A stretch of DNA of 64,000 nucleotides from NORP309 sp964564165 (lineage in GTDB: Bacteria; Pseudomonadota; Gammaproteobacteria; Xanthomonadales; Marinicellaceae), in assembly GCA_964564165.1 (NCBI GenBank), contig CAZLZZ010000001.1:10300-74299 (forward strand). Reading direction: 5' to 3'. Position numbers and translations under genes: made by a program. Each line of letters opens with the position of its first letter. Position 1 is the first letter of the stretch. Below the pieces are notes generated by a model. It searched no databases. It had not been told where the DNA came from and saw only the letters and a program-made list of their open reading frames with translations. Shown in pieces: positions 52,907-62,413 of this stretch.

Positions 52907-54814
52907 TCATATTTTAGCAAAAGAAGCATAAATTTTGTCTTTTCTGCTGGTTTTTCTCATGTTTGGTAAACTGTTAATAAATTGCCTGCCATAGGGTTTG
53001 GTCATTATTCTTTTGTCACAAATCACCAAAATCCCTTTGTCGGTTTCAGATCTAATTAATCGCCCAACGCCTTGTTTAAGTGCAATAATAGCCTTGGGCA
53101 ATTGATAATCAAAAAAAGCATTGCCGCCATTATCAACAATGCGGTTAATGCGCGCTTGCAGAACGGGGTTATCTGGATGAGCAAAAGGCAGTTTGTCTAT
53201 GATGACACAAGAAAGGTTGTCGCCTGCCACATCCACTCCTTCCCAAAAACTGGCAGCACCCAGCAACACGCCATTTCCTGCATCACGAAAGTCTGCCAAT
53301 ATTTGATGGCGGCTGCCTTGCCCCTGAACAAATAGCGGTTTTTCCAGTTTGTCATGAAAAAATTTCGCTGCATTGTTCAAAGCACGGTGTGAGGTAAATA
53401 AAAAGAACACCCCTCCTTTTGTTTGTTCTATCAATGGCAAAACGTGCTCACATATTTCTTGGTTAAAATTAAAATCATTGGCATCAGGCACATCTCTGGG
53501 CACATAAATCATGGCATTGCTTTCATAATCAAAAGGACTGTCAACCAATAACGTCTCACTCTCAAAAAACCCTGTTTCTTTTTGGAAATGGGTAAATGAC
53601 TGGTTAACTGCCAAGGTCGCGGAGGTCAATATCCAAGCCGCTTTATTTTCTTCTCGGAATTTTGTCAATGGATCTGAAATATCTATCGGTGTCTTGTGAA
53701 TAATAAAAAATTGATTGCGGTTTTCATACCAGTATATATAGTCCGATTTTAATTTCCCCAACAGTTCTTCAATAAATGCCACCAAAGTTTCACATCTAAC
53801 AAAATTTGAATTTAAACCCTTTGATTGTGCTGCTATTGGTTTTAATACTTCTGCCAATTGAAACAAAGATTCTTTGAGCAGTTCTAAATGTTCAAAATTC
53901 GCTTTCTTTGCTAGTAAGTTCTTCAAAGTATCAGAATCTTTTACATCTGCATACTGCAAATACAGATCCCTTAGAGCCTGTTCTACATTGCTGATTTGTT
54001 TAGTAATTGCAGCAAAAGCTCCTGTGACTTCACCCGCTTCTTTGGTGGTATCATTGAGCAAATCTTTGCACTGATAGGAAGAAAACGATTGACTAAAAAA
54101 CCGCGAAGCTATATCCGGCACTTGATGGGCTTCATCCAAAATAATGACTTCGGCATCGGGCAGCAATTCACCAAACCCTTCTTGTTTTAATGCCATATCG
54201 GCAAATAACAAATGGTGATTGACCACCAAAATATCTGCCTCCATCGCTTTTCTGCGTGCTTTCATCACCAAACAATCGACATAGCTCGGGCACTCTGAAC
54301 CCAAACAATTTTCAGCTGTTGAGGTGACATGTCGCCATATTAAATCATTTTCAGGCACGGTCTCTAGTTCTGCTTTGTCCCCTACATTGGTTTTATGCGA
54401 CCATTTTTCAATCAGTTGCAAAGGCATTGCCAAATCAGGATTGTGCGCAATGCGCGAATGCAAGGCATTGTACATGCGGTGATGGCAAAGATAATTAGAT
54501 CGGCCTTTTAACAACCTGATCTTGGGCTTTAAATCCATTATTTCTAAAACCTTGGGCAAATCTCGATAGAACAATTGTTCTTGTAAATTTTTGGTTCCGG
54601 TTGAAACAATGGTTTTTTTGTTTTGTAAAATAGCAGGCACCAAATAGGCGAAGGTTTTGCCTGTGCCGGTTCCTGCTTCGGCGATTAGTGTTCCGTTTTC
54701 AGCAATGGTGTGCATAATTTTGTCTGCCAATGTCAGTTGCACTTCTCGGACTTTAAAGCCCTTTAGTTTTTTAGCAAATACTCCTTTTTCACCCAAAACA
54801 TCAACGGTGCTCAT
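52907..54814 (-). CDS. yoaA: ATP-dependent DNA helicase YoaA (DinG family)
   Basis: A 635-residue XPD-like helicase. Walker A AEAGTGTGKTFAYLVPAIL, the iron-sulfur Cys region with CLGSECPSYVDCLVMKA, IILDEAHQ (DEAH box), WILTSATL, and the motif VI end LKQGVGRLIRS. YoaA forms a helicase with the HolC subunit of Pol III and helps repair stalled forks. Length and iron-sulfur ligands fit YoaA better than DinG. Confidence 0.92.
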   Translation of the reverse strand: MSTVDVLGEKGVFAKKLKGFKVREVQLTLADKIMHTIAENGTLIAEAGTGTGKTFAYLVPAILQNKKTIVSTGTKNLQEQLFYRDLPKVLEIMDLKPKIRLLKGRSNYLCHHRMYNALHSRIAHNPDLAMPLQLIEKWSHKTNVGDKAELETVPENDLIWRHVTSTAENCLGSECPSYVDCLVMKARRKAMEADILVVNHHLLFADMALKQEGFGELLPDAEVIILDEAHQVPDIASRFFSQSFSSYQCKDLLNDTTKEAGEVTGAFAAITKQISNVEQALRDLYLQYADVKDSDTLKNLLAKKANFEHLELLKESLFQLAEVLKPIAAQSKGLNSNFVRCETLVAFIEELLGKLKSDYIYWYENRNQFFIIHKTPIDISDPLTKFREENKAAWILTSATLAVNQSFTHFQKETGFFESETLLVDSPFDYESNAMIYVPRDVPDANDFNFNQEICEHVLPLIEQTKGGVFFLFTSHRALNNAAKFFHDKLEKPLFVQGQGSRHQILADFRDAGNGVLLGAASFWEGVDVAGDNLSCVIIDKLPFAHPDNPVLQARINRIVDNGGNAFFDYQLPKAIIALKQGVGRLIRSETDKGILVICDKRIMTKPYGRQFINSLPNMRKTSRKDKIYASFAKI

Positions 54815-54829
54815 GTTAATACCTTCATG

Positions 54830-55333
54830 CTAAAATCTATTCGGCAGTTTGACTTGGCAATTTTCTGTTTGTTCTAGTGCCTTGGTTTGTTGTGCATAGT
54901 AACCCGTTTTACCTGCGGCTATCGCCAGTATTCTCCAAGACTTTTTACATATTGTGCCTTTAGATGGGCCGTTTTTTGTGGCGATTCCTGCCCAATATTG
55001 CGCCTGTTTATAGTTGCCTTGATGCAATGAAATTTCGGCAATTAATTGGCTGATTTGAGGTGCGTTGGGCTGGATTTCATAAGCCCTTTCCAAACTGGCT
55101 ATGGCCTGAGTAAATTGGTTGTTTTGATAAAACTTTTGTGCCTGATTGTATAAACTGCGAACCGCACTGTTCATCAAAGGCAAGGTTTGAATCACCGAAT
55201 CATCCAAGCCATCTGCATTGATTTGATTATCAATACTGGCATCTTTCACATCTGCGGGTGGTGCCTGTCGTTTGGGAAGCATGTCACAAGCAGCGATTGT
55301 TAATAGGATAAAAAGCAGTAAAGGTATGCGCAC
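54830..55333 (-). CDS. TPR-like lipoprotein
   Basis: A 167-residue lipoprotein with lipobox IAAC at about residues 13-16. After a 40-residue acidic linker a TPR pair follows (SLYNQAQKFYQNNQFTQAIA, then ASLERAYEIQP). It is transcribed with yoaA, with a 15-base gap. The role is unknown; similar small TPR lipoproteins often lie next to DNA-repair genes by chance. Confidence 0.8.
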   Translation of the reverse strand: MRIPLLLFILLTIAACDMLPKRQAPPADVKDASIDNQINADGLDDSVIQTLPLMNSAVRSLYNQAQKFYQNNQFTQAIASLERAYEIQPNAPQISQLIAEISLHQGNYKQAQYWAGIATKNGPSKGTICKKSWRILAIAAGKTGYYAQQTKALEQTENCQVKLPNRF

Positions 55334-55413
55334 TGTAGATTCTTAAAATTAAAGAAAAATATTTTAACAGAATAAGCTGTCCAATGAGAAATTAACCACA
55401 GACAATTGACGAT

Positions 55414-56469
55414 TTAAATTGGTAAATCTAATTGAATCGAGGCATCTTTATCGTCAAACTGTATGCCCAAACCAATCAATCTCACCGGTTTTTTGCCACG
55501 TTGCCAGGCAATTTTGATCAGTTGTAGGTAAGTGAAATCGTCCAGTTCTGTTGCTGATGTTTGTGCTGTTGTGGTTTTGAAATTATTGAAACGCAATTTT
55601 ACATACAGGGCTTTGATAGAGGGTTTTTGTTTTTTTTGGCTAGACTCAAAACGCTTAATTAATTCCTCATACAATCTGGGTATTTCATCTAAACACTTTA
55701 CTAAAGTAGCTCTATCATGAACAAAAGTATCTTCAATACTCAATGATTTGCGAATACTACTGGTTGCAACAGGGCGGTTATCGACACCCCGAGATAAATT
55801 ATACAGTTGATCTCCGAATTTACCAAAGTAGTTGTGTAATTCTTGGGTTGATAGATTTTGTAAATCTGCACAGGTATTGATGCCGAGTTTTTGCATTTTT
55901 TTGTTAGTTACTTTACCTACCCCGAATATTTTTTTAACGGGTAAATCAATCACAAACCGTGCAACGTTATTGGGTGTAATAACAAATTGCCCATTGGGCT
56001 TGTTCCAATCGCTGGCTATTTTTGCTAAAAATTTATTGGGCGCAATGCCTGCTGATGCTGCTAGATTGTGTTCGTCCATGATTTGTTTCCTGATCTTTTG
56101 CGCAATCAGTGTTGCAGAACCCTTACACTGTTTACAATCGCTGACATTCAGAAAGGCTTCATCCAATGAAAGTGGCTGGACTATTGAGGTATACTCTCTA
56201 AATATCGCCTGAATTTTTTTTGAAACTTCACGGTACAGAGCCATATTTACTGGTAACATAATCAACTGTGGGCATTTCTTTACAGCTTGACTCATGGGCA
56301 TAGCCGAATGTATGCCAAATTTCCGCGCCTCATAATTGCAAGCGGCAACGACCCCTCGGGTTTCAGGTTTTCCTCCGACGGCAACAGGCTTGCCTTTTAA
56401 ACAGGGGTTTTCTCGCGTTTCCACTGCCGCATAAAAACAATCCATATCAATGTGAATGATTTTTCTCAC
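55414..56469 (-). CDS. dinB: DNA polymerase IV (DinB)
   Basis: A 351-residue Y-family polymerase: HIDMDCFYAAVE (catalytic Asp pair), NYEARKFGIHSAMPMSQA, QPLSLDEAFLNVSD (second acidic pair), ASAGIAPNKFLAKIASDWNK and a little-finger domain. It bypasses DNA lesions without proofreading. The ATG overlaps the rluE stop region by 4 bases, so it is translated with rluE. Confidence 0.95.
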   Translation of the reverse strand: MRKIIHIDMDCFYAAVETRENPCLKGKPVAVGGKPETRGVVAACNYEARKFGIHSAMPMSQAVKKCPQLIMLPVNMALYREVSKKIQAIFREYTSIVQPLSLDEAFLNVSDCKQCKGSATLIAQKIRKQIMDEHNLAASAGIAPNKFLAKIASDWNKPNGQFVITPNNVARFVIDLPVKKIFGVGKVTNKKMQKLGINTCADLQNLSTQELHNYFGKFGDQLYNLSRGVDNRPVATSSIRKSLSIEDTFVHDRATLVKCLDEIPRLYEELIKRFESSQKKQKPSIKALYVKLRFNNFKTTTAQTSATELDDFTYLQLIKIAWQRGKKPVRLIGLGIQFDDKDASIQLDLPI

Positions 56470-56999
56470 AAGATTTTATGTTTTCCAGTCGCCATATTGT
56501 CCAGTTTATAATCACCAATACTTAAACGAATCAACCGCAACACTGGTAGCCCAATATGTGCCATCATTCTTCTAACCTGTCGATTGCGGCCTTGGTTGAT
56601 GGTGATTTCAACCCAAGTGGTCGGGCTGTTTTCGCGTTGTCTAATGGGCGGCTCACGTTTCCAAACAAAATCAGGTTGTTTGATTAGTAATTTTGCTTTA
56701 ATAGCCACCGCTTTTCCATCTTTTAATTCTATACCCTTTCTTAACTTATCCAAAGCAGGGTATTTTGCAACACCCTCAACTTGTAGCAAATAGACTTTAT
56801 CTACCTTCTTTATTGGGTTGGCCAATGAATTTTTTAATTTCCCATCGTCGGTGAGTAACATTAAACCTTCAGAGTCATAATCCAAACGCCCTATTGAATA
56901 GATTTTTTTGATGTCAATGAAATCAGCCAAAGTTTGCCGACCATTTTCATCGGTGAATTGGCTAAGAACATGATAAGGTTTGTTGAAGGCGACTAACAT
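56466..56999 (-). CDS. rluE: 23S rRNA pseudouridine synthase RluE
   Basis: About 177 residues from ATG 56999; an upstream TTG at 57008 is in frame. VAFNKPYHVLSQFTD, SIGRLDYDSEGLMLLTDDG (catalytic Asp), REPPIRQRENSPTTWVEI and NQGRNRQVRRMMAHIGLPVL are the RluE/RsuA family boxes, with the PPIRxR stretch typical of RluE. The N-terminal S4 domain is absent, as in RluE. RluE makes pseudouridine 2457 in 23S rRNA in E. coli. Confidence 0.93.
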   Translation of the reverse strand: MLVAFNKPYHVLSQFTDENGRQTLADFIDIKKIYSIGRLDYDSEGLMLLTDDGKLKNSLANPIKKVDKVYLLQVEGVAKYPALDKLRKGIELKDGKAVAIKAKLLIKQPDFVWKREPPIRQRENSPTTWVEITINQGRNRQVRRMMAHIGLPVLRLIRLSIGDYKLDNMATGKHKIL

Positions 57000-57008
57000 T
57001 ATTAACAA

Positions 57009-57386
57009 TTACGGTTTAAATTTATTGAGCTGTATATCTTTTAAAATTTTATAATGTTTAGTGTTGCCAGTGAGCAAAGGTACACCACATGAAGTGGCTG
57101 TTGCAGCAATTAATGCATCTGCCAATTGTAATGAATGACTCAAAAAATTCTGCTCAACATAAAACATTGCTCTGTTTGAAATATCTTCATTGACATAAAG
57201 TATTGTAGCCTGCCATGATTTCAACGCTTTTCTTAAAGCCGCTAATTCATGTTTGTTTCGCATGCCTTGGACTAACTCCATATAGGTTATCACAGAAATA
57301 TTAAACCCTTTTGACTCTTCAATTATCTTGAATGCTTTAGAGTTGCCTTTCATATACCAAATAATAACATCGGTATCAATCAGCAT
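57009..57386 (-). CDS. vapC: PIN-domain toxin (VapC-like)
   Basis: A 125-residue PIN protein: MLIDTDVIIWYMKGN (first acid), SVITYMELVQGMRN (Glu in MELVQG), LADALIAATATSCGVPLLTG (third acid) and NTKHYKIL (fourth). It is the VapC type most often paired with YefM/Phd antitoxins. The start overlaps the antitoxin stop by 11 bases. Confidence 0.9.
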   Translation of the reverse strand: MLIDTDVIIWYMKGNSKAFKIIEESKGFNISVITYMELVQGMRNKHELAALRKALKSWQATILYVNEDISNRAMFYVEQNFLSHSLQLADALIAATATSCGVPLLTGNTKHYKILKDIQLNKFKP

Positions 57387-57618
57387 GATTTCTGCCCTTT
57401 CTTAGGTTTCTGATATGTTTATCAACACCTTTGATTTTGTCGTTGTTTTTCCAAATACCAAACAATTCGTTAACTTGAGTATCGTCTTTTTTTTCATCCA
57501 ATGGCGTTAATTTTGCACAGGGTTTTCCGTGATAACTGATGATCACTTCTTCGCCTCTTTTTACTGTATTAAGCAAGTCATTTGTTTGAAATCTTAAGTC
57601 TTTAGCAGTTGCTTTCAT
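57376..57618 (-). CDS. vapB: Phd/YefM-type antitoxin of the VapC toxin
   Basis: An 80-residue protein with KATAKDLRFQTNDLLNTVKR at the start and GEEVIISYHGKPCAKLTPL, the Phd/YefM DNA-binding fold. The C-terminal tail NDKIKGVDKHIRNLRKGR is the toxin-binding segment. The overlap with the toxin frame indicates translation coupling. Confidence 0.88.
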   Translation of the reverse strand: MKATAKDLRFQTNDLLNTVKRGEEVIISYHGKPCAKLTPLDEKKDDTQVNELFGIWKNNDKIKGVDKHIRNLRKGRNHAD

Positions 57619-57683
57619 TATTTGTGTCTAACCTATTTATTTACACTTTAAAGTATAAATAATTTAACATTGCTTATCAAGAA

Positions 57684-59054
57684 TTAATCCTTTTTTATTA
57701 TTTTATATAACCGTCTTGGTGAGTTTTCAAAACTACCATTACTCATAAATACCACGGTGCTGTTTTCGTCACATAAATCTTTTATAACAACTAATAATGC
57801 ATCAACCGACTCCATAGTGTGTACACCTTGATTTTTAAGTTTTACTACCACTTGGTTTTCCCAGCTTAAATTTGGATAGTTCATCACTATAGCAATATCA
57901 GCACCTTTTAAAGATCCTGGTAAAGCTTGGGCATGAGCCCCAGAACGCATGGAGTTGCTTCGTGGTTCAAAAATAACGATTAGTTGTTGCTTTCCAATCT
58001 TATTTTTTATGCCTTCAATGGTGGCAGCAATAGCCGTTGGGTGATGGGCAAAATCATCATAAATCTTTATGCCTTGTGCTTGTCCAATAAACTCCATACG
58101 GCGTTTTATACCCTGAAATTTTTCTAGTGCTTTGGCAGAATCTTCTAAAGCAACCTTTTGCTGCAATGCCGCTGCCATAGCAGCAATACCATTAAGCATA
58201 TTGTGTTTGCCCGTTAAATTCCAATTCACCTTGGTTTGTTTTTTACCTTTAAAGTGCACGTCAAATTCAGAACAGTCTGGCTCAATAGGTTTTGCCCAAA
58301 TATCTGCCGAGTCATCCATACCAAACGTTAATATCGGTGTCCAACATCCCATTTTTATAACATCCGATAAATTATCATCCTCATTATTAACAATCAACAC
58401 TCCATCATTCGGAATGGTGCGGACAAAGTGATGAAATTGTGTTTTTATGGCATCAAGATCAGGGAAAATATCCGCGTGATCAAATTCCAAATTATTTAAG
58501 ATAGCAATATTGGCATGATAGTGAACGAATTTTGAACGCTTATCAAAAAAAGCCGAATCATATTCATCGGCCTCAATCACAAAACAATCAGTATCAGTAT
58601 TGCGTGCAGAAATGCCAAAATCTTGTGCCACACCGCCAATCAAAAACCCAGGATTGTGTTGATTGTCTTCCAGTATCCAAGCCAGCATGGAAGATGTGCT
58701 GGTTTTTCCATGTGTTCCTGCCACCGCAAAGACTTTTTTGTGGCGCAGCAAATGTTCGCCCAGCCATTGGGGTCCAGAGCTGTATTGTTGCGGACTTTTT
58801 AATAAGGATTCTATTGCTTCCATTCCGCGGGTCATGACATTACCAACGACAACTTCGTCATAGTCTTTCTGTAACACGGAATCATCGTATCCTTGATGCA
58901 TTTCAATACCGAGCTCTTCTAATTGCGTACTCATTGGCGGATAGACATTTTTGTCCGACCCGTTAACTTCATATCCCAAAGAACGAGCCAATACAGCCAA
59001 ACCACCCATAAAAGTGCCACAAATGCCCAGTATATGTATTTTTTGTTTATTCAT
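57684..59054 (-). CDS. mpl: UDP-MurNAc tripeptide ligase Mpl
   Basis: A 456-residue Mur ligase family protein: KIHILGICGTFMGGLAVLAR, GSDKNVYPPMS, VAGTHGKTSTSSMLAWIL (ATP loop), DEYDSAFFDKRSKFVHY, the LEFDHADIF box and GNKKRRMEF-like KGIKRRMEFIG. Mpl recycles murein tripeptide by joining it to UDP-MurNAc. It is divergent from the TusA-like gene. Confidence 0.95.
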   Translation of the reverse strand: MNKQKIHILGICGTFMGGLAVLARSLGYEVNGSDKNVYPPMSTQLEELGIEMHQGYDDSVLQKDYDEVVVGNVMTRGMEAIESLLKSPQQYSSGPQWLGEHLLRHKKVFAVAGTHGKTSTSSMLAWILEDNQHNPGFLIGGVAQDFGISARNTDTDCFVIEADEYDSAFFDKRSKFVHYHANIAILNNLEFDHADIFPDLDAIKTQFHHFVRTIPNDGVLIVNNEDDNLSDVIKMGCWTPILTFGMDDSADIWAKPIEPDCSEFDVHFKGKKQTKVNWNLTGKHNMLNGIAAMAAALQQKVALEDSAKALEKFQGIKRRMEFIGQAQGIKIYDDFAHHPTAIAATIEGIKNKIGKQQLIVIFEPRSNSMRSGAHAQALPGSLKGADIAIVMNYPNLSWENQVVVKLKNQGVHTMESVDALLVVIKDLCDENSTVVFMSNGSFENSPRRLYKIIKKD

Positions 59055-59083
59055 TCGGTCATTTTATCAGATATAATTCACTC

Positions 59084-59317
59084 ATGAGTAGAGATTATGA
59101 CAAATTTGTAGATGCCAAGGGCTTAAAGTGCCCACAGCCCTTATTGTTAGCAAAACAGGGAATTGGTCAAATTGAACAAGGACAAATACTTTTACTTGAA
59201 ACCACTGACCCGCACACTGATTTGGATCTAGAAGTATGGTGTGAAAGATTTGGTCACAAAGTCATACACAGCAACGAAAAAAACAGTATTCTTAAATTTT
59301 GGTTAGAAAAAGGTTAA
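59084..59317 (+). CDS. TusA-like sulfurtransferase
   Basis: A 77-residue protein with VDAKGLKCPQPLLLAKQGIG, the CPxP motif of the TusA/YedF family (Cys in LKCPQP), and TTDPHTDLDLEVWCERFGHK. TusA-like proteins carry persulfide sulfur; the best known passes it toward tRNA thiolation, and related ones work with YeeE transporters. A second Cys (WCERF) is characteristic. The TATAAT at 59072-59077 ends 6 bases before the ATG, so the mRNA is probably leaderless. Confidence 0.9.
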   Translation: MSRDYDKFVDAKGLKCPQPLLLAKQGIGQIEQGQILLLETTDPHTDLDLEVWCERFGHKVIHSNEKNSILKFWLEKG

Positions 59318-59382
59318 GCAAACCTTTGTCATTTATCCTGAATATTCCATAAAGCCATTCAGGTTAGAATGATTAAAGAGTT

Positions 59383-59454
59383 ATCGCACAGTGGCGCGGA
59401 GGCACAGCGGAAGGTCAATTTTTTTGTCCGCAGATGACGCAGAATAACGCAGAT
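59383..59454. repeat. Left arm of a 72-75 bp long inverted repeat
   Basis: About 72 bases with stretches GCACAGTGGCGCGGAGGCAC and GTCCGCAGATGACGCAGAAT. Its reverse complement recurs at 59643-59717 with a few changes. Fragments of the GCGCTGTGC...GTGCGAT part occur near 62465 and 63885. The 59318-59801 gap holds no gene. Confidence 0.85.
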
Positions 59455-59642
59455 AAAAAATTAACTGTATCGCTTTTTACTTTAGAAAAATGTGATGGTT
59501 ATGTGTTTTATTGAGTTCACAAGTTTAAATATACGTTAAACGTTTTAGAATAAAATATGAAAAAACACCTTAAAATTTATGGCTCTATGTGAAATAGAGT
59601 TAACCAAGTTTATTGCAGGAAAGGACCCTAATACAGTATTAC

Positions 59643-59717
59643 ATCTGCGTTAATCTGCGTCATCTGCGGACAAAAAATCCTTTGATCTTCCGCTGTGCCT
59701 CCGTGCCGCTGTGCGAT
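59643..59717. repeat. Right arm of a 72-75 bp long inverted repeat
   Basis: About 75 bases from ATCTGCGTTAATCTGCGTCA to CCGCTGTGCGAT, the counterpart of 59383-59454. The 188 bases between the arms are AT-rich and non-coding. A large hairpin could form. Such CTGCGT/CCGTGCC sequences are scattered over many unrelated bacterial genomes, to my knowledge. Confidence 0.85.
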
Positions 59718-59801
59718 AAAAATCATTTTCTTTAAAACTTATTCTACCAATACAGGTACATCTTAATTATAATTCACATCCTTTGAAACTTAACACACAA
59801 T

Positions 59802-62102
59802 ATGAATCACGCCCAAATCATTGCACAAGCCATTAATGCTCAACCCAACCAAGTCACAGCCGCGATTGGATTATTAGACGATGGTGATACGGTGCCATTT
59901 ATCTCACGTTACCGCAAAGAAGTAACCGGCGGATTAGATGATACACAGTTGCGTTTGTTGGATGAAAAGTTAACTTACTTGCGTGAACTGGATGACCGAC
60001 GTGCAACGGTGATGGACGTAATTAAAGAGCAAGGCAAACTAACCGATGAATTAAGGCTGGCAATAATGACAGCTGATACCAAAACTCGTTTGGAAGATTT
60101 GTATTTGCCGTTTAAAAAGAAACGCCAAACTAAAGCACAAATTGCACGCAAAGCAGGGCTTGAGCCTTTATTGCAAGATTTGATAAATCAGCCAAGTGAC
60201 AATATTGATGAACTGGCACGAAAATACCTAACAGACGAGGTAAAAACTACCGATGATGCGCTTGATGGCGCTCGTCAAATTGCCTTGGAAGAAATTGCCG
60301 AGGATGCCGATTTGATCCAACAACTGCGTGATTGGTTGTGGGATAACGCTTTGATATCATCTACTTTGGTCAAAAGCAAAGAGAATGAAGCGACTAAATA
60401 TAAAGACTATTTCGACTTTGCCGAAAAAATCAACAAAATTCCATCACATCGGATGCTAGCAATCTTGCGTGGACGCAATGAAGGCTTTTTGAGCTTAAAA
60501 ATTGATGTTAAGCTCGATGATGGGCAACAACACCCTGCAGTTGGGCGAATCATTAACCGTTTAAACTGGGATGTTACAAATTCCGCTTGGTTAATGCGCA
60601 CCATTGGACTGGCTTGGATTGCCAAATTGCATGTCCGTTTGTCTCTACAGTTGACAAACCAGGCGCGCGAAGGCGCAGATGGCGAAGCGATTAAGGTGTT
60701 CTCACGCAACATGAAAGATATTTTATTGGCCGCTCCTGCTGGCAGTAAGGCGACTTTGGGTTTAGACCCGGGATTTCGCACAGGTGTCAAAGTCGTGGTG
60801 GTTGATAAAACAGGCAAACTCACCGACACAGCCGTTATTTACCCACACGCACCACAAAAGCAGTGGGACAAATCTAAACACGTATTGGCAGGCCTGTGCA
60901 TGAAACACAACATTGAACTCATCAGCATTGGTAATGGCACAGCATCGCGAGAAACCGATCAATTGGCTGCCGAACTATTGTCAGACTTTAAAGACATCAA
61001 GGCGCAAAAAATCATGGTTTCAGAAGCGGGCGCCTCTATCTATTCTGCATCAGAATCAGCTGCTAAGGAGTTTCCAGATTTAGATGTGACTTATCGAGGT
61101 TCGGTTTCAATTGCACGCAGATTACAAGATCCGCTTGCAGAGTTGGTCAAAATTGAACCCAAAGCTATTGGCGTTGGACAATATCAACATGATGTTAATC
61201 AAGTGCAACTGAACAAAGCATTGGGAGATACTGTTGAGGATTGTGTAAATTCGGTGGGTGTTAATGTGAACACTGCCTCACCTGCTTTATTAAAATATGT
61301 GGCAGGAATTTCTGAGTCTGTGGCCCAAGAAATCATCAATTATCGCGATGAAAATGGCCGTTTTGACAACCGCAAACAGTTGCTAAAAGTCAAACGATTG
61401 GGCGACAAAATGTTTACCCAGTGTGCAGGGTTTTTGCGCATTCGCAATGGTAAACAACCACTTGATGCCTCCGCCGTGCATCCAGAGTCCTATGGCTTGG
61501 TAGAAAATATCGTTAAAAGTTTAGACTGTAAAATCCAAGATGTTATTGGTAAATCGGATCAATTATCCCGTATCAATGCCCGTGATTTTGCCAACGAACA
61601 ATACGGACTAGAAACCGTCAAAGACGTGATAGCCGAACTTAAAAAACCGGGTCGTGATCCACGTGGAGAATTCAAAACAGCCACTTTTGATGACAGTGTG
61701 CACAAAATTTCTGACCTCAAAGAAGGCATGAAGCTCGAAGGCGTAGTTACTAATGTCACTGCTTTTGGCGCGTTCGTTGATATTGGTGTTCACCAAGATG
61801 GGTTGGTACATATTTCGCAACTGGCCGATGTCTATGTCAAAGACCCAAGTGATGTGGTCAAAGCTGGGCAAATCATCAAAGTCACCGTTATGGAAGTCGA
61901 TATCGCCCGAAAACGCATTGCATTATCTGCCAAAACAGGTGCAAAACCAAACACGTCATCTAAAAGCACTAAAGGAGCACTGGATAAAAAGCCACAAGCT
62001 AAGAAAAGCTATCCAAAAAACAACCACCGTCAATCAAATCAAGTTAGCAATAGTCCATTTGGGTCGTTGGCAGATGCTTTTAAGAATGCCAAGAAAAAGT
62101 AA
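59802..62102 (+). CDS. tex: Tex family transcription accessory protein
   Basis: 766 residues: N-terminal ISRYRKEVTGGLDDTQLRLL, the RuvC/YqgF-like domain from about residue 320 (LGLDPGFRTGVKVVVVDKTG), the helix-hairpin-helix (YVAGISESVAQEIINYRDEN) and a C-terminal S1 RNA-binding domain (EGVVTNVTAFGAFVDIGVHQ, DGLVHISQLADV). The tail after S1 is rich in Lys and Ser. Tex binds RNA and stabilises transcription. A single gene with repeats on both sides. Confidence 0.96.
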   Translation: MNHAQIIAQAINAQPNQVTAAIGLLDDGDTVPFISRYRKEVTGGLDDTQLRLLDEKLTYLRELDDRRATVMDVIKEQGKLTDELRLAIMTADTKTRLEDLYLPFKKKRQTKAQIARKAGLEPLLQDLINQPSDNIDELARKYLTDEVKTTDDALDGARQIALEEIAEDADLIQQLRDWLWDNALISSTLVKSKENEATKYKDYFDFAEKINKIPSHRMLAILRGRNEGFLSLKIDVKLDDGQQHPAVGRIINRLNWDVTNSAWLMRTIGLAWIAKLHVRLSLQLTNQAREGADGEAIKVFSRNMKDILLAAPAGSKATLGLDPGFRTGVKVVVVDKTGKLTDTAVIYPHAPQKQWDKSKHVLAGLCMKHNIELISIGNGTASRETDQLAAELLSDFKDIKAQKIMVSEAGASIYSASESAAKEFPDLDVTYRGSVSIARRLQDPLAELVKIEPKAIGVGQYQHDVNQVQLNKALGDTVEDCVNSVGVNVNTASPALLKYVAGISESVAQEIINYRDENGRFDNRKQLLKVKRLGDKMFTQCAGFLRIRNGKQPLDASAVHPESYGLVENIVKSLDCKIQDVIGKSDQLSRINARDFANEQYGLETVKDVIAELKKPGRDPRGEFKTATFDDSVHKISDLKEGMKLEGVVTNVTAFGAFVDIGVHQDGLVHISQLADVYVKDPSDVVKAGQIIKVTVMEVDIARKRIALSAKTGAKPNTSSKSTKGALDKKPQAKKSYPKNNHRQSNQVSNSPFGSLADAFKNAKKK

Positions 62103-62127
62103 AATATACTTTTCCTGCATTTAGAAT

Positions 62128-62158
62128 GTAGGTTGGCGCAGAACGAAGTGAAGCCCAA
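62128..62158. repeat. Left copy of a perfect 31-bp inverted repeat
   Basis: GTAGGTTGGCGCAGAACGAA plus GTGAAGCCCAA. The exact reverse complement lies at 63831-63861. A diverged third copy starts at 62414. Confidence 0.8.
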
Positions 62159-62209
62159 TATTGCGATGTATAGGGAAACACTATTTTTGACTAGGATTGT
62201 TGTTTAATG

Positions 62210-62379
62210 TATTTCCCAAATCCCGATATAGAAAACACAATGACAGCACAAGCCTTTAATGCACCTAAGAAACCAGTAAAAAGCCTCATTACCAATAAGA
62301 TGTATTTGATTTTTGTTGATTCCTTATGCACGCCAAGTACTTGTACTCTCAAATTCGTTTCTATATCTGGATCTGGGTA
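62210..62379. repeat. Family-B palindromic element, diverged copy
   Basis: TTTCCCAAATCCCGATATAG on the left and TTTCTATATCTGGATCTGGG plus TA on the right match the ends of the element at 41036. The interior has diverged. Confidence 0.7.
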
Positions 62380-62413
62380 TTTAATTAATTTGTGAGTTGG
62401 TCGAAAGCCTGTT

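Noticed and set aside
59383..59717. Possible CRISPR-like repeat array
   Set aside because: There are only two arms in inverted orientation, not regularly spaced direct repeats, and no cas genes.
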